Assembly (NCBI GenBank): GCA_030824095.1 | Contig: JAVBYK010000343.1 | Coordinates: 1-6,830 of the forward strand | Length of the DNA: 6,830 bases | Direction of reading: 5' to 3' | From: a bacterium | GTDB taxonomy: Bacteria > Pseudomonadota > Gammaproteobacteria > Burkholderiales > Burkholderiaceae_C | Shown here: positions 1 to 5,966 of the stretch, one piece after another | How positions within the stretch are numbered: position 1 is the stretch's first letter | How the letters are laid out: the number at the start of each line of letters is the position of its first letter | Translations under genes and position numbers: made by a program | The notes under the pieces: generated by a model | The model's input: only the letters and a program-made list of their open reading frames with translations | The model's database searches: none | What the model was told of the DNA's origin: nothing

Positions 1-596
1 CGCTTGATCTGGTACAGCAGGCAGGGCCGGCTGCGGTTACTGAAAATGGGGTCCTCACAGGTGCGCAGGCGAAACACCTTCTGCATCAGCAGGATCGCCT
101 CCTTCACCGCCCAGGCACTCGGATAGGGGCCGAAATAGCGGTGCTTTTTTTCCACCGCGCCCCGGTAGTAGGACACCCGGGTGAATTGCGCAGGATTGGG
201 CGGCTGGGCGGGGCTGCCATCGCCGGCATCGTCGGCCACCTTGCGCTTGGCAATGGGCGGCACGCCGGTCATCTTCAGGTAAGGGTAGCTTTTGTCGTCC
301 CGAAACAGGATGTTGTACTTGGGGTTCTGCGTCTTGATCAGGTTGTTTTCCAGCAGCAGCGCCTCGGCTTCGGAACGCACCACGGTGGTCTCCATGCGCA
401 CAATCTTGCTGACCATATGCCCGGTGCGGGTGCCGCCATGGTCCTTCTGGAAATAGCTGGACACCCGCTTCTTCAGGTTGATCGCCTTACCCACGTACAA
501 CAACTGGTCCTGGGTATCAAAGTAGCGGTACACGCCGGGCAAGGATGGCAGCGAGGCCACCTCGCGCAGCAACTCTTCAGAATGGATTTCGGACAT
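1..596 (-). CDS. uvrC: Excinuclease ABC subunit C, N-terminal part (truncated by window edge)
   Basis: UvrC is the nuclease of UvrABC nucleotide excision repair; it cuts the damaged strand on both sides of a lesion marked by UvrA and UvrB. I translated the reverse strand from an ATG at 596-594 and read about 198 codons without a stop to the window edge. The N-terminal GIY-YIG domain for the 3' incision is clear: LPGVYRYFD at residues 19-27, LLYVGKA at 32-38, the conserved Lys/Arg run NLKKRVSSYF at 40-49, and the metal-ligand glutamate in LLLENNLIK near residue 83. RYFGPYPSAWAV and NRSRPCLLYQIK, also UvrC hallmarks, follow. The UvrB-binding UVR motif and the C-terminal nuclease and HhH domains lie outside. 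Compared with the E. coli protein as I remember it, about two dozen residues rich in Ala, Asp and Pro (roughly 112-138) are inserted before the VSYYRGA segment. It is divergent from earP. Identity is very secure. Confidence 0.96.
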   Translation of the reverse strand, partial: MSEIHSEELLREVASLPSLPGVYRYFDTQDQLLYVGKAINLKKRVSSYFQKDHGGTRTGHMVSKIVRMETTVVRSEAEALLLENNLIKTQNPKYNILFRDDKSYPYLKMTGVPPIAKRKVADDAGDGSPAQPPNPAQFTRVSYYRGAVEKKHRYFGPYPSAWAVKEAILLMQKVFRLRTCEDPIFSNRSRPCLLYQIK

Positions 597-651
597 GGCG
601 CGTATTGTCCGTTCTATTGCCCATTCTTTGGCAGCATGGACAATCGGCGCC
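597..651. promoter_or_regulatory. Divergent uvrC/earP spacer with centred inverted repeat, candidate double promoter
   Basis: This 55-bp gap separates the two divergent start codons. Its ends form an inverted repeat: 597-610 and 638-651 pair at 12 of 14 positions, with perfect ATTGTCC (604-610) and GGACAAT (638-644) cores. The symmetry axis (about base 624) is also the midpoint between the two ATGs. On each strand GACAAT (639-644 plus, 609-604 minus) could serve as a -10 box placed so that transcription would start at or just before the start codon. A TTGCCC at 617-622 lies 16 bp upstream of the plus-strand box; the minus-strand -35 is poor. Neither gene has a convincing Shine-Dalgarno sequence here. 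The repeat is seen; the promoter reading is inference. Confidence 0.35.
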
Positions 652-1821
652 ATGCCCAAACCGCCACCAACCGACTCCAAGCCTCCCCTGCTCTGGGACG
701 TGTTCTGCCGCGTCATCGACAACTTTGGCGACATCGGCGTTTGCTGGCGCCTATGCGCCGATCTAGCCGCGCGCGGACACACGCTGCGCCTGTGGGTGGA
801 TGATGCGTCAGCCCTGCACTGGATGGCCCCCGGCGCGCTGGAAGGCAACTGGCCCGGCGTGAGCGTCAGGGCCTGGGAGCAATCCACTGACTCCGCCCTG
901 CTGGCCACGCCGCCCCGCGCCGACGTCTGGGTGGAGGCCTTCGGCTGCGAAATTGCTACTGAATTTGTAGCTAACTACGACCATTCCACGAGGGCTGAAG
1001 GCAAATTTGACCCAAAGCCACCGGCTTGGATCAACCTGGAGTACCTGTCCGCCGAGGGTTTTGTGGAGCGCTGCCACGGCCTGCCCTCACCGATCATGCG
1101 CGGGCCGGCCATGGGCTGGACCAAACACTTCTACTACCCCGGCTTCACGCCGCGCACCGGTGGCCTGCTGCGCGAGCCCGATCTCTTGCAGCGCCAGCAA
1201 GACTTTGCCCAGCCGGGCCAACGGGCCGATTCGCTCGCCAGCCTGGGCATCACCTGGACCGGCGCGCGGCTGGTGTCCCTGTTCTGCTATGAGCCGCCGG
1301 CACTGGCTGACCTGCTGCGGCAGCTGGAGGCCGATGCGGAACCCACGCAGCTGCTGGTGGCCGACGGGCGGGCGCAGCATGCCGTCCGCGCGGTGCTTGC
1401 TGAACGGGATGCAAGCGGGGCACCGCCACTCCAGCAACTGCAAGTCCACTTCCTGCCACGCCTGAGCCAACGGGACTTTGACCACTTGTTGTGGTCCTGC
1501 GACCTGAACTGCGTGCGCGGCGAGGACTCTCTGGTGCGCGCCCTGTGGGCTGGCAAGCCACTGGTCTGGCACATCTATCCGCAGGACGATGCGGCCCATG
1601 TGGCCAAGCTCGATGCGTTTCTGGACTGGCTGGGCGCCGATGCCACGCTGCGCGCCTTCCACCTTGCGTGGAACCGCACGGAGACCAGCGCGCAGGAACC
1701 GGGTCTGCCCTTGATGGACCTCAAATCCTGGGCACAAACCGTGCAACGAAGTCGCCAAAGCCTGCTGCAAATGGACGATCTGACCACCCAACTGCTTCAA
1801 TTCGTGCTGAAAAAACGGTAA
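652..1821 (+). CDS. earP: EF-P arginine rhamnosyltransferase EarP (DUF2331 family)
   Basis: EarP is a cytosolic GT-B fold inverting glycosyltransferase that moves L-rhamnose from dTDP-L-rhamnose onto Arg32 of elongation factor P. The product is 389 aa from this start, close to family length. The N-terminal signature WDVFCRVIDNFGDIGVCWRL covers residues 15-34 and contains the two conserved aspartates D23 and D27. WINLEYLSAE follows near 126-135. The nucleotide-sugar site NCVRGEDSLVRALW begins near 286, with R289, E291 and D292 matching the catalytic and binding residues of known EarP proteins. KPLVWHIYPQDD follows. I chose ATG 652 because the family starts just before the WD-FCR motif; the upstream in-frame ATG at 595 would overlap the uvrC start codon. 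efp lies directly downstream, so enzyme and substrate are neighbours. Two oddities: residues 4-6 are Pro-Pro-Pro, and residues about 101-120 look like a translated AT-rich repeat. Confidence 0.95.
   Translation: MPKPPPTDSKPPLLWDVFCRVIDNFGDIGVCWRLCADLAARGHTLRLWVDDASALHWMAPGALEGNWPGVSVRAWEQSTDSALLATPPRADVWVEAFGCEIATEFVANYDHSTRAEGKFDPKPPAWINLEYLSAEGFVERCHGLPSPIMRGPAMGWTKHFYYPGFTPRTGGLLREPDLLQRQQDFAQPGQRADSLASLGITWTGARLVSLFCYEPPALADLLRQLEADAEPTQLLVADGRAQHAVRAVLAERDASGAPPLQQLQVHFLPRLSQRDFDHLLWSCDLNCVRGEDSLVRALWAGKPLVWHIYPQDDAAHVAKLDAFLDWLGADATLRAFHLAWNRTETSAQEPGLPLMDLKSWAQTVQRSRQSLLQMDDLTTQLLQFVLKKR
950..1012. repeat. AT-rich repeat-like segment inside earP
   Basis: Within the GC-rich earP gene this stretch is abruptly AT-rich and uses codons uncommon in the rest of the gene (ATT GCT ACT GAA TTT GTA GCT). 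It contains a perfect small hairpin, GCTAC (955-959) and GTAGC (967-971) around a 7-nt loop, followed by a CCACGAGGGCT block (986-996) and AAATTTGAC (1003-1011). I recall similar small elements dispersed in Comamonadaceae genomes, but could not search. It encodes roughly residues 101-120 of EarP, between FGCE and PPAWINLEY, where other EarP proteins differ in length, and it keeps the frame. No second copy is seen in this window. Confidence 0.45.
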
Positions 1822-1824
1822 AAT
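1796..1824 (+). promoter_or_regulatory. Candidate sigma-70-like promoter for efp
   Basis: A TAAAAT hexamer at 1819-1824 matches the -10 consensus at five of six positions. A weak TTCAAT at 1796-1801 lies 17 bp upstream. Both overlap the 3' end and stop codon of earP. A start about 7 bp downstream would give an efp leader of roughly 105 nt. The -35 box is poor, so the call is tentative; read-through from earP is the alternative, and no terminator is seen between the genes. Confidence 0.3.
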
Positions 1825-1935
1825 ATGAGGCTTTGCTGAGTTTGCCGCGAGTCATGGGCAAATCATGCTTCGCCGCAACACGCGGCCTATTACCGCTGAC
1901 AGCACAGGCTAACAGCGCCAACTGCCTGAACCACT

Positions 1936-2490
1936 ATGAAAATCGCTCAAGAAATCCGCGCCGGCAACGTCATCATGCACGGCAAAGACCCCATGGTCGT
2001 CCTGAAAACCGAATACAGCCGCGGCGGCCGTAACTCTGCCACCGTGCGCATGAAGCTCAAGAGCCTGATCGCCAACTTCGGTACTGAAGTCGTGTTCAAG
2101 GCCGACGACAAGATGGACCAGGTCATCCTCGACAAGAAGGACTGCACCTACTCCTACTTTGCCGATCCGCTGTATGTATTCATGGACGCCGAGTACAACC
2201 AGTACGAAGTCGAAACTGAAAACATGGGCGACACGCTGAACTACCTGGAAGACGGCATGGCCGTTGAAGTGGTGTTCTACGAAGGCAAGGCCATCTCCGT
2301 GGAACTGCCCACCAGCGTGGTGCGCGAAATCACCTGGACCGAACCCGCCGTCAAGGGCGACACTTCCGGCAAGGTTCTGAAGCCCGCCAAGATTGCCACC
2401 GGCTTCGAAATCGGTGTGCCAATCTTCGTGGCCCAGGGCGACAAGGTTGAAATCGACACCCGCACCGGCGAATACCGCAAGCGCGTCTAA
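1936..2490 (+). CDS. efp: Elongation factor P
   Basis: EF-P binds ribosomes stalled at consecutive prolines, between the P and E sites, and promotes peptide bond formation. The 184-aa product is full length and alignable end to end from memory: MKIAQEIRAGNVIMHGKDP at the N-terminal KOW-like domain, then the two OB-type domains, ending in the typical DTRTGEYRKRV. The tip of the domain I loop reads SRGGRNSA, placing an arginine at residue 32 (codon CGT, 2029-2031). This is the residue rhamnosylated by EarP; lysine-type EF-Ps carry Lys there and use EpmA/EpmB. The neighbouring earP agrees with this. The start is fixed by an in-frame TGA at 1927-1929 just upstream. No purine-rich Shine-Dalgarno sequence is visible before the ATG, which is odd for a highly expressed gene. 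A strong terminator follows. Confidence 0.98.
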   Translation: MKIAQEIRAGNVIMHGKDPMVVLKTEYSRGGRNSATVRMKLKSLIANFGTEVVFKADDKMDQVILDKKDCTYSYFADPLYVFMDAEYNQYEVETENMGDTLNYLEDGMAVEVVFYEGKAISVELPTSVVREITWTEPAVKGDTSGKVLKPAKIATGFEIGVPIFVAQGDKVEIDTRTGEYRKRV

Positions 2491-2523
2491 GCGTGTAAAC
2501 ACCGGCCATGCGGCACCACAAGA

Positions 2524-2545
2524 GGCTCCTTCGGGAGCCTTTTTT
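2524..2545 (+). terminator. Intrinsic terminator after efp
   Basis: A perfect 6-bp stem GGCTCC (2524-2529) / GGAGCC (2534-2539) closes a stable TTCG tetraloop and is followed by six T residues (2540-2545). CACAA (2517-2521) and TTGTG (2544-2548) can extend the pairing. It lies 33 nt after the efp stop and separates the earP-efp unit from the next operon. Confidence 0.93.
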
Positions 2546-2584
2546 GTGCCTGGTTATTGGGTCATTTGGGTGTAGGCTATCGCC

Positions 2585-4186
2585 ATGACAAGTCAGATAC
2601 CTGAAACGACGCAGGCCGCACCCACGCCCGGCAATGGCACCGCCGCTCCGGCCCGCCTGGCCCTGCGGCGCGTGCTGATCGACACCTACCACGAGAACGT
2701 GGCCTATATGCACCGCGACTGCGATGTCTACCGGGCCGAAGGCTTCAAGGCCCTGTCCAAGGTGGAAGTACGCGCCAACGGCACCAGCATCCTGGCCACC
2801 CTCAACGTGGTGGATGACCAATCCATAGTGGCGTGCGGCGAACTGGGTCTGGCCAAGGCCGCGTTTGCGCAAATGGGCGTGGAAGACGGCCACACCGTCA
2901 CCGTGGCCCAGGCCGAGCCACCCGAATCCATTGGCGCGTTGCACCGCAAGCTCGGCGGCGAGCGGCTGAACCTGGATGACTTCAAGGCCATCGTGCAGGA
3001 CATTGCCGAGCACCACTATTCCAAGATCGAACTCACCGCCTTTGTCGTGGCCACCAACCGCGATGAGCTGGACCGTGAAGAGGTCTACTTCCTGACCGAA
3101 GCCATGATTGGCGTCGGGCGCCACCTGAACTGGCACGAATCGCTGGTGGTGGACAAACACTGCATTGGCGGCATCCCGGGCAACCGCACCTCCATGCTGA
3201 TCGTGCCCATTGTCGCGGCGCACGGCATGCTATGCCCCAAGACCTCGTCGCGCGCCATCACCTCGCCGGCAGGCACTGCCGACACCATGGAGGTGCTGGC
3301 CAATGTGCAGTTGCCTATTGACCAACTGGAAGACATCGTGCGAGCCCACCGTGGCTGCCTGGCCTGGGGCGGCACGGCCAACCTGTCGCCTGCAGACGAT
3401 GTGCTGATCTCGGTGGAGCGGCCCCTCTCCCTGGACTCACCCGGCCAGATGGTGGCCTCCATCCTCTCCAAGAAGATCTCGGCCGGCTCCAGCCATCTGG
3501 TGCTGGACATTCCCATTGGCCCCACCGCCAAGGTGCGCTCCATGCCCGAAGCCCAGCGCCTGCGCCGACTCTTCGAATACGTGGCGCGGCGCATGAAGCT
3601 CTCCCTGGATGTAGTCATCACCGACGGACGCCAACCCATAGGCTCGGGCATCGGGCCTGTGCTGGAGGCCCGAGACGTGATGCGCGTCCTGGAAAACGAC
3701 CCTCGCGCGCCCATCGATCTGCGCCAGAAGGCCCTGCGCCTGGCAGGACGCCTGATCGAATGCGACCCCGATGTGCGCGGCGGCGACGGCTTTGCCATTG
3801 CGCGCGACATCCTGGATTCGGGCCGTGCACTGACCAAGATGAACGACATCATCCGGGCGCAGGGTAGCAAGGGCTTTGACCACAACCAGCCGGGACTGGG
3901 TGCCTTGACTTTTGACATTCCTGCCCCCCGTGCGGGCATGGTGACCGGTATCGACAACATCCAACTGGCCCGCATTGCCAGCCTGGCCGGTGCCCCCAAG
4001 GTCAAACAAGCCGGGGTCGATCTGTTCCACAAGCTCGGTGACGAGGTCCAGGCTGGTGCCCCGCTCTACCGCGTGCATGCCAGCTTTGGCGCCGATCTGG
4101 AGTTTGCACGCCAGGCCTGCAAAAAGTCCATCGGCTATGCCATTGGCAACGTGGCGGACATGCCGCACGCCTTTGTGGAGTTCTGA
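2585..4186 (+). CDS. AMP phosphorylase / putative thymidine phosphorylase family (archaeal-type DeoA-like)
   Basis: Members of this family phosphorolyse the glycosidic bond. The archaeal enzymes convert AMP, CMP or UMP plus phosphate to free base and ribose 1,5-bisphosphate; bacterial relatives are usually annotated 'putative thymidine phosphorylase'. The product is 533 aa, slightly longer than the usual ~500, with a Pro/Ala/Thr-rich N-terminal tail (residues 1-25). An N-terminal domain typical of the AMP-phosphorylase branch follows (about 26-105). The phosphate/substrate loop DKHCIGGIPGNR is at 190-201, and the pyrimidine-phosphorylase signature KTSSRAITSPAGTADTMEV starts at 219. WGGTANLSPADDVLI and ISAGSSHLVLDIPIG follow. 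Classical bacterial DeoA has KHSTGG; the IPGN form points to the NMP-phosphorylase-like branch, and Cys193 replaces the usual Ser. ATG 2585 has only a weak AGG 8 nt upstream. It overlaps the next gene by one base. Family secure, substrate uncertain (NMP versus nucleoside). Confidence 0.9.
   Translation: MTSQIPETTQAAPTPGNGTAAPARLALRRVLIDTYHENVAYMHRDCDVYRAEGFKALSKVEVRANGTSILATLNVVDDQSIVACGELGLAKAAFAQMGVEDGHTVTVAQAEPPESIGALHRKLGGERLNLDDFKAIVQDIAEHHYSKIELTAFVVATNRDELDREEVYFLTEAMIGVGRHLNWHESLVVDKHCIGGIPGNRTSMLIVPIVAAHGMLCPKTSSRAITSPAGTADTMEVLANVQLPIDQLEDIVRAHRGCLAWGGTANLSPADDVLISVERPLSLDSPGQMVASILSKKISAGSSHLVLDIPIGPTAKVRSMPEAQRLRRLFEYVARRMKLSLDVVITDGRQPIGSGIGPVLEARDVMRVLENDPRAPIDLRQKALRLAGRLIECDPDVRGGDGFAIARDILDSGRALTKMNDIIRAQGSKGFDHNQPGLGALTFDIPAPRAGMVTGIDNIQLARIASLAGAPKVKQAGVDLFHKLGDEVQAGAPLYRVHASFGADLEFARQACKKSIGYAIGNVADMPHAFVEF
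4177..4180 (+). promoter_or_regulatory. Shine-Dalgarno for the PRPP-synthetase-like gene
   Basis: GGAG lies 5 nt before the ATG at 4186, inside the last codons of the upstream phosphorylase gene. With the TGATG stop/start overlap it supports the chosen start and translational coupling. Confidence 0.7.
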
Positions 4187-5079
4187 TGAGCACGTCCTCC
4201 CCACTTCTGCTGCACTTTGACGAAGACCAGGCCAGCGCGCAACGCATTGCCGCCGCTGCAGGCATGGGCTGCGCCGCCATCGCCCGCCACCGCTTTCCCG
4301 ACGGCGAGCTCAAGCTGCGCCTGCCCGCCGAACTGCCACCGCGCGTGGTGCTGCTGCGCACACTGGACCACCCCAATGAAAAACTGACCGAGCTGCTGTT
4401 GGTGGCCCGCACCGCACGCACATTAGGTGCCACCCACCTGACCCTGGTGGCCCCGTACCTGGCCTATATGCGCCAGGACATCGCCTTCCAAAGCGGAGAG
4501 GTGGTCAGCCAGCGCGTGATCGGCCGCTTCCTGGCCGACCTGTTTGACGCCGTCATCACGGTGGACCCGCATTTGCACCGCGTGGCCACATTGCAGGAGG
4601 CCGTGCCCGTGCCGCAGGCCGTGGTGCTCAGCGGCGCGCCACTGCTGGCCGATGTGATTGCGGCACACCATGCCGCCCCGCTGCTGATTGGCCCGGACGA
4701 AGAATCCGCGCAGTGGATCGCCCAGGCCGCCCAGGTGCATGGCTTCGACTTTGGCGTGTGCCGCAAGATCCGCCATGGCGACCGCGATGTGCAGATTGCC
4801 CTGCCCGAAAACCTCGCCTTTGCCGGCCGTGCCGTGGTGTTGCTGGATGACGTGGCCAGCAGCGGCCGCACGCTGGCGGGTGCCGCGCGTCTGCTGCTCG
4901 CCGGCGGTGCAAGCTCGGTCGATGTGGCGGTGACCCACGCCCTGTTCGCCGGAGATGCCCTGCAGGTCATCAAAAACGCAGGTGTCGACAGGGTCTGGAG
5001 CACCGATTGCATTTCCCACCCCAGCAATGCCGTTAGCATGGCAGCCTGCATTGCCGACGCATTGCAAAACCCACACTAG
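4186..5079 (+). CDS. Ribose-phosphate pyrophosphokinase-like protein (PRPP synthetase family, short archaeal-like form)
   Basis: PRPP synthetase moves a pyrophosphoryl group from ATP to ribose 5-phosphate to make PRPP. This 297-aa protein is shorter than the ~315-aa housekeeping bacterial Prs but keeps the main motifs: RFPDGE at 36-41, the ATP-site segment APYLAYMRQD at 89-98, VDPHLHR at 126-132 in place of the usual VD-LH motif, the flexible-loop Lys194 and Arg196, and the ribose-5-phosphate loop LLDDVASSGRT at 219-229 in place of the usual VDD--DTGGT. The SGEVVSQ stretch at 103-109 resembles the GEPISSQ segment of archaeal enzymes as I remember them. It is probably a second, specialised copy rather than the essential prs, which in betaproteobacteria normally sits elsewhere. 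It is coupled to the phosphorylase gene by TGATG and precedes a LOG-family gene. Possible substrates are R5P from the LOG reaction or a product of ribose 1,5-bisphosphate. Family membership is sure; the actual reaction is inference. Confidence 0.88.
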   Translation: MSTSSPLLLHFDEDQASAQRIAAAAGMGCAAIARHRFPDGELKLRLPAELPPRVVLLRTLDHPNEKLTELLLVARTARTLGATHLTLVAPYLAYMRQDIAFQSGEVVSQRVIGRFLADLFDAVITVDPHLHRVATLQEAVPVPQAVVLSGAPLLADVIAAHHAAPLLIGPDEESAQWIAQAAQVHGFDFGVCRKIRHGDRDVQIALPENLAFAGRAVVLLDDVASSGRTLAGAARLLLAGGASSVDVAVTHALFAGDALQVIKNAGVDRVWSTDCISHPSNAVSMAACIADALQNPH

Positions 5080-5081
5080 GA
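5078..5081 (+). promoter_or_regulatory. Shine-Dalgarno supporting a TTG start at 5090
   Basis: AGGA overlaps the stop codon of the preceding gene and ends 8 nt before an in-frame TTG at 5090. The ATG at 5123 has no comparable purine-rich site, so the TTG is favoured for the LOG-family gene. Confidence 0.55.
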
Positions 5082-5089
5082 CAACACCG

Positions 5090-5953
5090 TTGGACACCTC
5101 TAAAGACCTCGACGAACGCACCATGGCCGATGCCTGGGCCTATATCCAAGCCCAGGCCGATGCCGGCGTTCCCCTGCGGCCCAACGCCTATCGCCTGGCC
5201 TTTGGCGACCCCGAATTCCTGCTGCGCCGCGAAACCCGCGGCATCCGCCTGCAGCTTGAACTGCTCAAGCCGGATCTGGACCAGACCGAGATGGGCATCG
5301 AGAACACCATCGTGGTGTTTGGCAGCGCCCGGTTCAAATCCCTGGAAGAGGCCCGGCACATGGTCAACGACGCCAGGGCCAGTGGTGATGCGCAAGCGCT
5401 GGCCCTCGCCCAGCGCCACGTACGCAACGCCCACCACTACGAACAGGCCCGCCAATTTGGCCGCATCGTGGCCACGCACAGCACCGCATTGCCCAAGGAA
5501 GAGCGCCTCTACATCTGCACCGGCGGCGGCCCCGGCATCATGGAAGCCGCCAACCGCGGTGCGTCCGAGGCCGGCGCACCCACGCTGGGCCTGAACATCG
5601 CACTGCCGCACGAGCAGCACGCCAACCCTTATGTCACGCCGGAACTGAGTTTCAAGTTCCACTACTTTGCCGTGCGCAAGATGCATTTCATGATGCGCGC
5701 CAAGGCCATGGTGGCCTTCCCCGGCGGCTTTGGCACGCTGGACGAACTGTTCGAGGTCATCACCCTGGTGCAGACCAAGAAGTCCACACCGGTGCCCATC
5801 ATCCTGTTTGGCAAGGACTACTGGAAACGCCTGATCAACATGGAAGTGCTGGTGGAAGAAGGTGCGATTTCCCCCGAGGACCTGAGCCTGTTCCAGTACA
5901 CCGACGATCCCCAGGAAGCCTGGGACATCATCCGGCACTTTTACGGTCTGTAG
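5090..5953 (+). CDS. LOG-family protein (nucleotide 5'-monophosphate phosphoribohydrolase-like)
   Basis: LOG ('Lonely guy') proteins hydrolyse the N-glycosidic bond of nucleoside 5'-monophosphates, including cytokinin ribotides and AMP, giving free base and ribose 5-phosphate; older annotation called them lysine decarboxylases. From the TTG start the protein is 287 aa; from ATG 5123 it would be 276. The Rossmann-like core shows VVFGSARF near 75-82, the nucleotide-binding CTGGGPGIMEAANRG at 143-157, and the family signature AFPGGFGTLDEL at 209-220. Arg196 in VRKMHF and Glu219 in GTLDE align with the catalytic Arg and Glu of the family, so the enzyme looks intact. About 75 residues precede the core, more than in the small plant-type LOGs. 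It starts 10 nt after the PRPP-synthetase-like gene and almost certainly shares its transcript; the R5P it would release is the substrate of that neighbour. No cytokinin genes are seen, so general NMP turnover is the simpler reading. Confidence 0.9.
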   Translation: MDTSKDLDERTMADAWAYIQAQADAGVPLRPNAYRLAFGDPEFLLRRETRGIRLQLELLKPDLDQTEMGIENTIVVFGSARFKSLEEARHMVNDARASGDAQALALAQRHVRNAHHYEQARQFGRIVATHSTALPKEERLYICTGGGPGIMEAANRGASEAGAPTLGLNIALPHEQHANPYVTPELSFKFHYFAVRKMHFMMRAKAMVAFPGGFGTLDELFEVITLVQTKKSTPVPIILFGKDYWKRLINMEVLVEEGAISPEDLSLFQYTDDPQEAWDIIRHFYGL

Positions 5954-5966
5954 TCCTTTTCACAAG

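Noticed and set aside
595..651. Upstream in-frame ATG (595) extending EarP by 19 residues
   Set aside because: It overlaps the uvrC start codon on the other strand, would use up the whole divergent spacer, and the added residues do not belong to the family, which starts just before the WD-FCR motif.
141..803. Plus-strand open frame of 220 codons over uvrC
   Set aside because: It is antisense to clearly recognisable uvrC and then overlaps earP out of frame; His/Gly/Arg-rich shadow of GC-rich coding DNA.
1872..1886. GCCGC-AACAC-GCGGC hairpin as an earP terminator
   Set aside because: Only a 5-bp stem and no following T-run; better seen as minor leader structure.
1491..2033. 180-codon plus-strand frame bridging earP and efp
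   Set aside because: Overlaps both genes out of frame; Arg/Pro-rich with no recognisable domain.
1909..2502. Minus-strand 197-codon frame covering all of efp
   Set aside because: Low-information Val/His/Gly/Phe-rich translation with no recognisable motif, mirroring a certain gene on the other strand.
2585..4186. Naming the phosphorylase deoA as an ordinary thymidine phosphorylase
   Set aside because: Length over 500 aa, the extra N-terminal domain and the KHCIGGIPGN and WGGTANLSPADD motifs place it in the AMP-phosphorylase / TPase type-2 branch, not classical DeoA (KHSTGG).
4955..5089. Start of the LOG-family gene at ATG 4955
   Set aside because: It would overlap 125 nt of the PRPP-synthetase-like gene, and the added 45 residues look like frame-shifted shadow sequence; TTG 5090 with AGGA upstream fits better.
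5033..5938. Minus-strand 301-codon frame antisense to the LOG-family gene
   Set aside because: No family motifs, composition typical of antisense to GC-rich genes, while the plus strand has intact LOG motifs.
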